DNA from: Pseudoxanthomonas kalamensis DSM 18571
GTDB taxonomy: Bacteria > Pseudomonadota > Gammaproteobacteria > Xanthomonadales > Xanthomonadaceae
NCBI RefSeq assembly: GCF_010211745.1
Contig: NZ_PDWQ01000002.1
Location: 124,001-188,000, forward strand
Length of the DNA: 64,000 bases
Reading direction: 5' to 3'
The notes under the pieces were generated by a model that ran no database searches, was not told where the DNA came from, and saw nothing but the letters and a program-made list of their open reading frames with translations. Shown in pieces: positions 56,979 to 64,000 of the stretch. Every line of letters begins with the position of its first letter. The first letter of the stretch is position 1. The translations under genes and the position numbers were made by a program.

Positions 56979-58331
56979 ATGCGTTCCCCCCTGCCCCGTT
57001 CCGCGCACGAGTTCCTGTGGTCGCGCGAACAGTGGAAACGGCGCCTGGCCCTGTGGGGCGGCGCGGTGGCGGTGGCGCTGGCCGCGTTGCTGTTCGCCAA
57101 GGCCGGCGATGCGGCGTTCGGCGGCTTCATGCGCATCTACGCGGCATCGCCGTGGTGGACGCTGCTGCTGACGCCGGCGGTGTTCGCCCTGCTCAGCTGG
57201 CTGACGCTGGGCTGGCTGAAACCGACCCGCGGCAGCGGCATTCCGCAGGTGATCGCGGCCATCGACCGCCCCAACCGCGACTACCAGTCGAAGAACCTCT
57301 CGCTTGGCGTGTCGGCCGGCAAGCTGGGGCTGACCGTGCTGGCGCTGTTTGGCGGCGCGTCGGTCGGGCGCGAGGGCCCCACCGTGCATGTCGGCGCCAG
57401 CCTGATGTACGTGGTCGGTCGCTGGTTCGGTTTCCGCGATCCGCACGAGGCCACCCGCTTCCTGCTCGCCGGCGGCGCGGCCGGTATCGCCGCCGCCTTC
57501 AATACCCCGCTGGCCGGGGTGGTGTTCGCCATCGAGGAGCTCAGCGACCGCTATGAGCACCGCTTCTCTGGCACCCTGATCACCGCGGTGATCGTCGGCG
57601 GCGTGGTATCGCTGGGCCTGGTCGGCAACTACACCTATTTCGGTACGGTCAGCGCCGCCCTGCCGCTGGGAACCGGCTGGCTGGCAGTGCTGCTGTGCGG
57701 CGTGGTCTGCGGCCTGCTCAGCGGCGGCTTCAGTCGCGCGACGCTGGCGGCGATGGACGGCAAGCCGCGCTGGCTGGGCCGGTTGCGAGACGCGCATCCG
57801 ATTCTGTTCGCCGCCGGTTGCGGGTTGCTGCTGGCGTTGCTGGGACTGGCCTTCGGCGTCGGCGCCTTCGGCACCGGCTACGAACAGGCGCGCAGCCTGG
57901 TGCAGGGACATGCGGTCGTCGGCCACGAATTCGGCCTGATGAAACTGGCGGCCAACCTGGTGTCCTCGGCGGCCGCCATCCCCGGCGGCCTGTTCTCGCC
58001 GGCGCTGGCGGTCGGCGCCGGGCTGGGACACAACCTGTCGGTGCTGATGCCGCAGGTCGATCCACGCGCCTTCGTCCTGCTCGGCATGACCGGCTATCTG
58101 GCCGGCGTGACCCAGGCGCCGCTGACCTCGGCGGTGATCTCGATGGAACTGACCGACAGCAGCGACATGCTGCTGCCGATCCTGGCCGTGGTGCTGCTGG
58201 CACGCGCGATGTCCTCGCTGGTCTGCCGCACCCCGATCTACAAGGCCATGGCCCAACGCCTGCTGGCCGCCGCAGCGGTACCGACCGGCGACGACGGGCC
58301 ACCTCCGACGCAAGGATCAGCCGCGACCTGA
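56979..58331 (+). CDS. ClC-family chloride channel or H+/Cl- antiporter
   Basis: The 450-residue protein has about 18 helical segments and the ClC selectivity motifs RGSGIPQV, GGASVGREGPTVH with the gating Glu, FNTPLAGVVFAIEEL and AAIPGGLFSPALAVGAGLG. It also shows PLTSAVISMELTDS. No CBS domains follow. The bacterial role is usually acid resistance or fluoride/chloride exchange. Confidence 0.93.
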   Translation: MRSPLPRSAHEFLWSREQWKRRLALWGGAVAVALAALLFAKAGDAAFGGFMRIYAASPWWTLLLTPAVFALLSWLTLGWLKPTRGSGIPQVIAAIDRPNRDYQSKNLSLGVSAGKLGLTVLALFGGASVGREGPTVHVGASLMYVVGRWFGFRDPHEATRFLLAGGAAGIAAAFNTPLAGVVFAIEELSDRYEHRFSGTLITAVIVGGVVSLGLVGNYTYFGTVSAALPLGTGWLAVLLCGVVCGLLSGGFSRATLAAMDGKPRWLGRLRDAHPILFAAGCGLLLALLGLAFGVGAFGTGYEQARSLVQGHAVVGHEFGLMKLAANLVSSAAAIPGGLFSPALAVGAGLGHNLSVLMPQVDPRAFVLLGMTGYLAGVTQAPLTSAVISMELTDSSDMLLPILAVVLLARAMSSLVCRTPIYKAMAQRLLAAAAVPTGDDGPPPTQGSAAT

Positions 58332-58381
58332 GCGCGGCGTCGGCGAAGACACGCTCGTCGATGAATGGATCCTGCAAAACG

Positions 58382-58409
58382 CGGAACGCGGCGTTTCCGC
58401 CGCGTTCCG
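58382..58409 (-). terminator. Terminator between convergent clc and THX genes
   Basis: CGGAACGCGGCG (58382-58393) and CGCCGCGTTCCG (58398-58409) form a perfect 12-bp stem with a four-base loop. On the minus strand it is followed by CGTTTTGC, so it works best for the THX gene; it may also stop clc transcripts. Confidence 0.75.
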
Positions 58410-58433
58410 GTTGACCGCATTGCCGAGCGAATC

Positions 58434-58610
58434 TCAGCCGGCCTTGGCCACGGTCTTCTTGGCCGCCTTCTTCGCCGGCGCCTTGGCAGCCGGCTTCTTC
58501 ACCGCGCCCGTCGCCGCGACCACGGCGGTAGCGCTGGCCTGCTTGCGCGCATTGCCGTAGCTGGAGTTGTAACGCTTGCCCTTGGCGGTCTTGCGGTCGC
58601 CCTTGCCCAT
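58434..58610 (-). CDS. 30S ribosomal protein THX-like small basic protein
   Basis: This 58-residue frame (shorter than the usual cut-off) starts MGKGDRKTAKGKRYNSSYGN, close to the bTHX pattern MGKGDKKTxRGKxxxGSYGx, so it is probably the THX peptide that sits in the 30S head. It has an unusual Ala/Lys/Val tail (AVVAATGAVKKPAAKAPAKK) ending in KTVAKAG, reminiscent of histone H1-like repeats. A strong terminator follows. Whether it is in the ribosome or binds nucleic acid otherwise is open. Confidence 0.75.
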   Translation of the reverse strand: MGKGDRKTAKGKRYNSSYGNARKQASATAVVAATGAVKKPAAKAPAKKAAKKTVAKAG

Positions 58611-58706
58611 GTCTGACTGCTCCTGCGAAAGGTAGGAAAAAGTGTCCCGCGGCGCGTCAGAACCCGTTGGATAGAGCGCCGCTGAGGGGCGGCAAGCCTA
58701 CCACAA

Positions 58707-58722
58707 GGCCGCCGCAGCGGCC
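58707..58722 (-). terminator. Hairpin after the MerC-like gene
   Basis: GGCCGC (58707-58712) and GCGGCC (58717-58722) pair with a four-base loop, 22 bp past the stop of the MerC-like gene on the minus strand. There is no U-tract. Confidence 0.3.
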
Positions 58723-58744
58723 CTGCCGTTTACACAGCCAGGTT

Positions 58745-59152
58745 TCAGCGCGGGCAATCCACGCCGTGAACATGGCGGCGACTGAGCCGCAGGTTGACCA
58801 TGTGACCCAGCCCAACCAGTAAACCACCCAGAGCCATGACCACGCCGTGCAGCAGTTGCGAGACATGCAGTGGCGGATACAGCGCCGCCAGCCACAAGGC
58901 GGTCAGGCCCGGCAACAACAACCCCAATGCCTGCAAGGCGCGGTGGCGGCGATAACCCAAGGTCAGGCTGAACAGGCCCAACAGGCTCGCGAACAGGATG
59001 AAGGCCTGCTCGAAGCGTTCGCCCAGCAAACTGGAAACCCCCAACGCCGGCATCGCCGTGATCAGGAGCGGTAACAGCGCGCAGTGGATCGCGCAAACCA
59101 GCGAGCCGGTCGCGCCGAACCGGTCGAGCCATGAGCCAAGACGGGAAGACAT
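58745..59152 (-). CDS. MerC-domain membrane protein
   Basis: The 135-residue protein has four helices. The first carries LVCAIHCALLPLLI, the CxxxC-type pair of the MerC family that binds Hg2+ or another soft metal. The C-terminal tail HVHGVDCPR adds a His/Cys cluster. No merR, merT, merP or merA is in the window, so mercury resistance is unlikely. It diverges from the ZnuD-like receptor across about 100 bp with a Zur-like palindrome; a zinc or other metal role is inferred. ATG 59152 is chosen. Confidence 0.8.
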   Translation of the reverse strand: MSSRLGSWLDRFGATGSLVCAIHCALLPLLITAMPALGVSSLLGERFEQAFILFASLLGLFSLTLGYRRHRALQALGLLLPGLTALWLAALYPPLHVSQLLHGVVMALGGLLVGLGHMVNLRLSRRHVHGVDCPR

Positions 59153-59189
59153 GCCGCGAGTATGACTTCCGGGAGGGTTGCAGATCACC

Positions 59190-59212
59190 ATGTCGGATAT
59201 ATTATAACATTA
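59190..59212. promoter_or_regulatory. Zur-like operator between the MerC-like and ZnuD-like genes
   Basis: ATGTCGGATATATTATAACAT (59190-59210) has matching ATGT/ACAT ends and a right half (TATAACAT) that agrees with the Zur consensus TGTTATAnTATAACA; the left half is poor. A minus-strand -10 TATAAT (59206-59201) lies inside it, so repressor binding could control both genes. The intergenic AT-richness fits a promoter region. Confidence 0.5.
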
Positions 59213-59254
59213 AACGTATTGCCGTCTCCCTCTCCAAGGCCCCAATCCCTCGCC

Positions 59255-61306
59255 ATGAACAAGACTCCGCTACTGCACCGCCAGCTATTCCTTGCCATCA
59301 CCACGACCTTGGCCGTCAGTTCCACAGTCTGGGCGCAGGTCGCCCCGCAGGAAAGTATGAATGCGGCCCCAACCAGCGACACCCGGCATGCTAAGAAAGT
59401 GGATCGGCACGTCAAGGACCTCGACAAGATCGTGGTCACCGCAAGTCCGTTGCGTGACAGCGCCGAAGCGTTGAGTCAGCCGGTCGAAGTACTCGCTGGC
59501 GAGCGTCTGGACGAACAGCGTGCCGCCACTCTGGGCGAAACCATCTCCAGTCTGCCTGGCGTGCAGAGCTCCAACTTCGGTCCTGGCGTCGGCCGGCCGA
59601 TACTTCGGGGCCTGGATGGCCCCCGCGTGGCCGTGCTGAGCAATGGCATGGTCAGTAGCGACGTATCCACGGTCAGTCAGGATCATGCTCCCGCGGTGGA
59701 GGCTTTCCTTGCCGATCAGGTCGAAATACTGAAAGGCCCGTCCACCCTGCTCTATGGCAGCAGCGCTATCGGCGGCGTGGTCAATATCGTCGACGGACGC
59801 ATTCCGGAAACTCCGATCGAAGGTGGATTCAGCGGCCGTGCCGAAATGCGCTTCGAGACCGTCAACGACGGCAATACCGACATGTTCCGCGTCGATGGCG
59901 GCTCCGACGGTTTTGCCGTGCATGCCGACGGCGTGTACCGCAACAACAAGGACTACGACACGCCGGACGGGAAGCAGGCCAATACCTTCATTGACACCAA
60001 GACCGGTGCGCTGGGCGCTTCATTGCTGGGTGACTGGGGATTCGTCGGCGTCTCTGCATCTCGGTTCGAAGACGATTACGGTAACCCGGGTGAACCGGGC
60101 AACCTTGCCGAAGGCGAGCGCGGCGTCTGGATCCGCATGCGCCAGGACCGCTATGACCTGAAAGGTGGGCTGACTTCGCCATGGGGAGACGGGAGCGGCC
60201 TGCGCTACAGTCTCGGCCACACCAGCTACGAGCACACCGAATTCGAAGGTGACGAAGTCGGCACGTTGTTCCAGAAGAACGCCAACGAAGGTCGCGTGGA
60301 GGCTGCCTTCTCCTGGGGGCCGGACTGGAATGGCGCAATCGGTGCGCAGGCCAGCGACACCACATTCCGCGCCATCGGCGAGGAATCGTTCGTACCCGAG
60401 ACCAAAACCCGGGCCTACGGCCTGTTCGGCATCGCACGCCGCAGTTGGAACGTCTATCAGCTGGATGCGGGCCTGCGCGTGGACAAGGTCAAATCCAATC
60501 CCGCCGAAGGCGCGGCGCGCAACTTCACTCCCATCAGTTTGTCGCTGGCCGGCAGCTGGCGCATCGACGATCAATGGCGGTTGACTGCCAACCTGGATCA
60601 CGCCGAACGCGCTCCCGCCGAAGAAGAGCTGTTCGCCGACGGTCCGCACCTGGCCACCCTCGCCTATGAAATCGGCAATTCCGACCTGACCGAGGAAAAA
60701 GCCAACCAGCTGGAGCTGGGCGTGCAGTACAAGTCCGAGTTGATGGACGCGAAGCTGTCCGCCTATTACAACCGATTCGACGACTTCGTCTATCTGGTCG
60801 ACACCGGCGATGAATGGTATTTCGACGAAGAGGACGAATATCTACCAATCCGGCAATGGACGCAGGCCGATGCCAAGTTCTTCGGCTTCGAGGGCGAAGC
60901 CACTTTCCATCTGGCCGACAATGACAGCGGCCTGTGGGATCTGCGCATCTACGGCGACAGCGTGCGCGGTTCGCTGCGGGATGGTGGCGATCTGCCGCGC
61001 ATCGCGCCCGGTCGCCTGGGCGCGCAGCTGCGCTGGCAGGCAAACGCCTGGCGGGCCAGTCTTGGCGCAGTCCGCTATGCACAACAGGACCGGGTCGCCG
61101 AGAACGAAACGCCGACCGACGGCTACACGCTGGTCGACGCGCACCTTGCCTACCATGGCGATGCCGGCAGTCAGCTCGCCTGGGAAGTATTCTTGGACGG
61201 GAACAATCTCACGGGCGAAACCGCGCGCGTGCATACCTCGTTCCTGAAGGATTCGGTCGTGTTGCCGGATCGCAACTTCGCTTTCGGCGTGCGCGTGTTC
61301 TTCTGA
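59255..61306 (+). CDS. TonB-dependent receptor, ZnuD-like
   Basis: The 683-residue outer-membrane protein has a signal peptide (LAVSSTVWAQ), a TonB box region (LDKIVVTASPLR), a plug domain with SLPGVQSSNFGPGVGRPILR, QVEILKGPSTLLYGSSAIGG and VVNIVDGRIP, and a barrel ending FGVRVFF. The IGGVVNIVDGRIP type of plug is typical of the ZnuD zinc receptor family. A His/Asp-rich stretch (HAPAVEAFLADQ) and acidic loops (YFDEEDEY) could bind metal. The substrate is by similarity zinc. Confidence 0.85.
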   Translation: MNKTPLLHRQLFLAITTTLAVSSTVWAQVAPQESMNAAPTSDTRHAKKVDRHVKDLDKIVVTASPLRDSAEALSQPVEVLAGERLDEQRAATLGETISSLPGVQSSNFGPGVGRPILRGLDGPRVAVLSNGMVSSDVSTVSQDHAPAVEAFLADQVEILKGPSTLLYGSSAIGGVVNIVDGRIPETPIEGGFSGRAEMRFETVNDGNTDMFRVDGGSDGFAVHADGVYRNNKDYDTPDGKQANTFIDTKTGALGASLLGDWGFVGVSASRFEDDYGNPGEPGNLAEGERGVWIRMRQDRYDLKGGLTSPWGDGSGLRYSLGHTSYEHTEFEGDEVGTLFQKNANEGRVEAAFSWGPDWNGAIGAQASDTTFRAIGEESFVPETKTRAYGLFGIARRSWNVYQLDAGLRVDKVKSNPAEGAARNFTPISLSLAGSWRIDDQWRLTANLDHAERAPAEEELFADGPHLATLAYEIGNSDLTEEKANQLELGVQYKSELMDAKLSAYYNRFDDFVYLVDTGDEWYFDEEDEYLPIRQWTQADAKFFGFEGEATFHLADNDSGLWDLRIYGDSVRGSLRDGGDLPRIAPGRLGAQLRWQANAWRASLGAVRYAQQDRVAENETPTDGYTLVDAHLAYHGDAGSQLAWEVFLDGNNLTGETARVHTSFLKDSVVLPDRNFAFGVRVFF

Positions 61307-61313
61307 CGATGCC

Positions 61314-61348
61314 AGTGCCGCACCGGGCGACGGCTATGGTGCGGCACT
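61314..61348 (+). terminator. Stem-loop after the ZnuD-like gene
   Basis: AGTGCCGCACC (61314-61324) and GGTGCGGCACT (61338-61348) form a perfect 11-bp stem with a 13-base loop, beginning 8 bp after the stop codon. Only TTC follows, so it may be a weak terminator or 3'-end stabiliser. The geometry resembles the hairpin after the first TonB receptor gene. Confidence 0.5.
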
Positions 61349-61366
61349 TCGCGGTAACCTGACCCC

Positions 61367-61909
61367 ATGTCAGGATACTGCAACTTCGCCCCAGGCCATC
61401 CGGTCCACGGTCCCTATCACGACCGCGAATACGGCTTTCCGCAGCGCGACGAATCCATCTTGTTCGAACGCCTGCTGCTGGAGATCAACCAGGCCGGCCT
61501 GAGCTGGGAAACCATCCTGAAAAAGCGCGAGGGCTTCCGCGCCGCCTATCACGGCTTCGACGTCGACAAGGTCGCCAGTTATCGCGAACGCGAACGCCAG
61601 CGCCTGCTGGCCGACCCCGGCATCATCCGCAACCGGTTGAAGATCGACGCCGCCATCCACAACGCGCAGGTCATCCGCGGCCTGCGCAAGAGCCACGGCG
61701 GCTTTGCCGACTGGCTGGATGCGCACCATCCCCTGCCCAAGACCGACTGGGTCAAGCTGTTCAAGCGGACCTTCCGTTTCACCGGCGGCGAAATCACCGG
61801 CGAATTCCTGATGAGCCTGGGCTACCTGCCCGGCGCGCACCGCGAGGACTGCCCCGCCTTCCGCCGCGCCGCGAAGCAGCGGCCGCCGTGGATGCGAACG
61901 CGCAAGTGA
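61367..61909 (+). CDS. tag: DNA-3-methyladenine glycosylase I
   Basis: Tag removes 3-methyladenine from alkylated DNA. The 180-residue protein has the Tag pattern YHDREYGFPQRDESILFERL, LEINQAGLSWETILKKREGF (with the catalytic Glu region) and FDVDKVASYRERE. Near the end it has FKRTFRFTGGEITGEFLMSL with GYLPGAHREDCP. It starts 60 bp after the ZnuD-like gene. The direction and proximity to ogt are consistent with alkylation repair but they do not form an operon. Confidence 0.94.
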   Translation: MSGYCNFAPGHPVHGPYHDREYGFPQRDESILFERLLLEINQAGLSWETILKKREGFRAAYHGFDVDKVASYRERERQRLLADPGIIRNRLKIDAAIHNAQVIRGLRKSHGGFADWLDAHHPLPKTDWVKLFKRTFRFTGGEITGEFLMSLGYLPGAHREDCPAFRRAAKQRPPWMRTRK

Positions 61910-61988
61910 GCCGACCCTGCGGACGGATCCTGTTTCGCGTCACTGGCGTATCCGCGATAATCCGCTTCCCCCACGCTTTTCCCCGATC

Positions 61989-63506
61989 ATGTCATCAGAC
62001 CGAATCCTGCATCCGCAATTGCGCGAGCGCATTGTCTCGGCCGAACAGGCGGCAACCCTGATCCAGCCCGGCGAAACCGTCGCGATGAGCGGCTTCACCG
62101 GTTCCGGCTATCCGAAATCGGTGCCTCTGGCGCTGGCCGCGCGCATCGAGCAGTCGCACGCCGCGGGTACCCCGTTCCGGATCAAGGTGCTGACCGGTGC
62201 CTCGACCGCGCCCGAACTCGATGGCGCACTGGCCAAGGCCGACGCCATTTCGCTGAGGCTCCCGTTCCAGTCCGACCCGGATGCGCGCAAGCGGATCAAC
62301 GACGGCCAGCTGGAATACATCGACATGCACCTGAGCCAGGTCGCGCAGCAGACCTGGTTCGGCATATACGGCGACATCGACACCGCGATCGTCGAGGCCA
62401 CTGCGATCCGCGAAGACGGCCGCCTGGTCCCGTCCACGTCGGTCGGCAACAACAAGACCTGGCTCGACCTTGCCCGCAAGGTCATCATCGAGGTCAACCA
62501 GTGGCAGCCGGCCGAAATCGACGGCATGCACGACATCTACTACGGCACCGCCCTGCCGCCGCAGCGCAAGCCGATCCCGCTGGTGAAGTCCGACGACCGT
62601 ATCGGCGAGCCCTATCTGCGTTGCGATCCGGACAAGGTCGTGGCCGTGGTGCTGACCGACAAGCCGGATCGCAACAGCCCCTTCGCCCCGATCGACGCGA
62701 CCAGCGAACGGATCGCGGGACACTTCATCGAGTTCCTCGGCCATCAGGTCAAGCACGGCCTGTTGCCGTCCAACCTGTTGCCGCTGCAATCCGGGGTCGG
62801 CAACATCCCCAACGCAGTGCTGGCCGGACTCGGCAACAGCGGACTGCGCGGCCTGCACGCCTTCACCGAGGTCATCCAGGACGGCATGCTGGACCTGCTC
62901 AAGTCCGGCGTCCTGGCCAGCGCCTCATGCACCGGCTTCGCGCTGAGCCCGGCTGCCAGCGAGGAATTCAAGCGCGGCATCCGCTTCTACCGCGAACGCA
63001 TCATCCTGCGCACGCAGGAGATATCGAACCATCCGGAACTGGTGCGCCGGCTGGGTTGCATCGCGATGAACGGAATGATCGAGGTCGACCTCTACGGCAA
63101 CGTCAACTCCACCCACATCATGGGCTCACGCATCCAGAACGGTATCGGCGGCTCCGGCGATTTCGCCCGCAACGGCTATCTTTCGGTATTCCTGAGCCCG
63201 AGCACCGCGCGCAACGGCAGCATTTCCTCCCTCGTGCCGATGGTCAGCCATGTCGACCATACCGAACACGATGTGGCGGTCATCGTCACCGAGCGGGGGC
63301 TGGCCGACCTGCGCGGGCTGTCGCCCAAGCAACGCGCCCGCGCCTTGCTCGACAATTGCGCACACCCGGACTACCGCGATCAACTGGAAGACTATTTCGA
63401 CCGCGCCTGCCGGGAAAGCTACGGACGGCACACGCCCCACCTGCTGCCCGAGGCGCTGTCCTGGCACCAGCGCTGGCTGGATACCGGCAGCATGAAGGCG
63501 AACTGA
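61989..63506 (+). CDS. Acetyl-CoA hydrolase / succinate:acetate CoA transferase family (AarC/Cat1-like)
   Basis: The 505-residue protein has GETVAMSGFTGSGYPKSVPL, the LPSNLLPLQSGVGNIPNAVL loop, TEVIQDGMLDLLKSG with the catalytic glutamate, GCIAMNGMIEVDLYGNVNST and VDHTEHDVAVIVTERGLADL. Members transfer CoA between succinyl-CoA and acetate or hydrolyse acetyl-CoA; AarC does the former in Acetobacter. It stands alone, 79 bp after tag. Confidence 0.92.
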   Translation: MSSDRILHPQLRERIVSAEQAATLIQPGETVAMSGFTGSGYPKSVPLALAARIEQSHAAGTPFRIKVLTGASTAPELDGALAKADAISLRLPFQSDPDARKRINDGQLEYIDMHLSQVAQQTWFGIYGDIDTAIVEATAIREDGRLVPSTSVGNNKTWLDLARKVIIEVNQWQPAEIDGMHDIYYGTALPPQRKPIPLVKSDDRIGEPYLRCDPDKVVAVVLTDKPDRNSPFAPIDATSERIAGHFIEFLGHQVKHGLLPSNLLPLQSGVGNIPNAVLAGLGNSGLRGLHAFTEVIQDGMLDLLKSGVLASASCTGFALSPAASEEFKRGIRFYRERIILRTQEISNHPELVRRLGCIAMNGMIEVDLYGNVNSTHIMGSRIQNGIGGSGDFARNGYLSVFLSPSTARNGSISSLVPMVSHVDHTEHDVAVIVTERGLADLRGLSPKQRARALLDNCAHPDYRDQLEDYFDRACRESYGRHTPHLLPEALSWHQRWLDTGSMKAN

Positions 63507-63555
63507 GGGGCTGCCGTCTGCCGCGGCATCGGCCACAACCGCGCCGCGGCGCTTC

Positions 63556-64000
63556 TCAGTTGCGTACCTCGGCCACTTCCACCCCATCCAGCCCCTGCGC
63601 CAGGGTCCGCGCATCGCCGCCCTGCGACAGCTTGATCTTGAGCCGGACCTCGTTCTGCGAGTCGGCGTGGCGCAGCGCGTCCTCGTAGCTGATCTCGCCG
63701 GCCTGGTACAGCTCGAACAGGCTCTGGTCGAAGGTCTTCATGCCCAGGTTGGTGGATTCCTTCATCACTTCCTTGAGCTTGTGGATCTCGCCGTCGCGGA
63801 TGTAGTCCTGCACCAGCGGCGTGCCGAGCAGGATCTCCATCGCCACCCGCCGCGCCTTGCCGTCGGGGGTCGGGATCAGCTGCTGCGCGACCACGCCCTT
63901 GAGGTTCAGCGACAGGTCCATCAGCAACTGCTGGCGGCGATCTTCCGGGAAGAAGTTGATGATGCGGTCCATCGCCTGGTTGGCGTTGTTGGCGTGCAGC
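63556..64000 (-). CDS. pilU: Type IV pilus retraction ATPase PilU, C-terminal part (partial)
   Basis: The frame continues past the window edge; the visible part starts LHANNANQAMDRIINFFPED. It includes LMDLSLNLKGVVAQQLIPTP, ARRVAMEILLGTPLVQDYIR and GEIHKLKEVMKESTNLGMKT. TLHANNANQ and the wording LMDLSLNLK are typical of PilU rather than PilT. PilU assists PilT in pilus retraction. The remaining N-terminal part, with the Walker motifs, lies outside. Confidence 0.92.
   Translation of the reverse strand, partial: LHANNANQAMDRIINFFPEDRRQQLLMDLSLNLKGVVAQQLIPTPDGKARRVAMEILLGTPLVQDYIRDGEIHKLKEVMKESTNLGMKTFDQSLFELYQAGEISYEDALRHADSQNEVRLKIKLSQGGDARTLAQGLDGVEVAEVRN

Noticed and set aside
58745..59152. 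A mercury-resistance operon
   Set aside because: Only a MerC-like gene is present; merR, merT, merP and merA are absent from the window.

Overview
The window is GC-rich, densely coded chromosomal DNA from a gammaproteobacterium, most likely of the Xanthomonadaceae/Lysobacteraceae (Lysobacter, Luteimonas or a close relative). Three things point there: the gene orders miaA-hfq-hflX-hflK-hflC and pyrG-kdsA-eno-ftsB-ispD-ispF-truD / surE-pcm-yqaA-nlpD, a 30S THX-type small protein, and a mix of TonB receptors, PhaZ and PilU. I see no rRNA, tRNA, CRISPR array, transposase or phage gene.

Layout. 1-5751 (+): the end of a TonB-dependent receptor, then a promoter with a perfect 7-1-7 Fur-type palindrome in front of a five-gene unit (PepSY-TM, DUF2271, DUF4198, ApbE, membrane-anchored flavodoxin/NADPH reductase). 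This looks like an iron-controlled electron-transfer module for reducing ferric complexes. 5745-18856 (mostly -): HutD, the miaA-hfq-hflX-hflKC-DUF2065 cluster, putP, folP, ftsH, rlmE, with yhbY and an MTH938-type gene on +. 18065-28842 (mostly -): the essential-gene cluster for cell division (ftsB), isoprenoids (ispDF), KDO (kdsA), glycolysis (eno), CTP synthesis (pyrG), RNA modification (truD) and stationary-phase maintenance (surE, pcm, nlpD). rpoS, which follows nlpD in enterics, is not here.

28973-36241: parE, then a 617-bp relatively AT-rich stretch holding a degenerate second copy of the parE tail and what may be a tiny two-gene unit. After it come a D-amino-acid oxidoreductase, a DUF418 membrane protein, slyD and two NlpC/P60 peptidases. 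36360-48146: alkaline phosphatase, VOC protein, HemJ/CopD-like protein, methyltransferase, PHB depolymerase, an inverted pair of 7-bp repeat arrays, a PadR-regulated membrane protein, periplasmic cyclophilin, OYE-type oxidoreductase, serine hydrolase, RraA and a DMT transporter. 48154-58610: DEAD-box helicase, periplasmic nuclease/phosphatase, S4 protein, ABC exporter, DUF4019 protein, ClpP-fold lipoprotein, nucleotide pyrophosphatase-like lipoprotein, Ogt, ClC channel and THX. 58745-64000: a MerC-like protein divergent from a ZnuD-like TonB receptor across a Zur-like palindrome, then DNA glycosylase Tag, a CoA transferase and the C-terminal part of PilU.

The least ordinary items are the Fur-linked redox operon with a signal-less ApbE, the paired heptamer arrays after phaZ, the parE-tail scar with its small ORFs, the ClpP-fold lipoprotein, and the MerC/ZnuD pair. 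All identifications come from reading the sequence without database searches.
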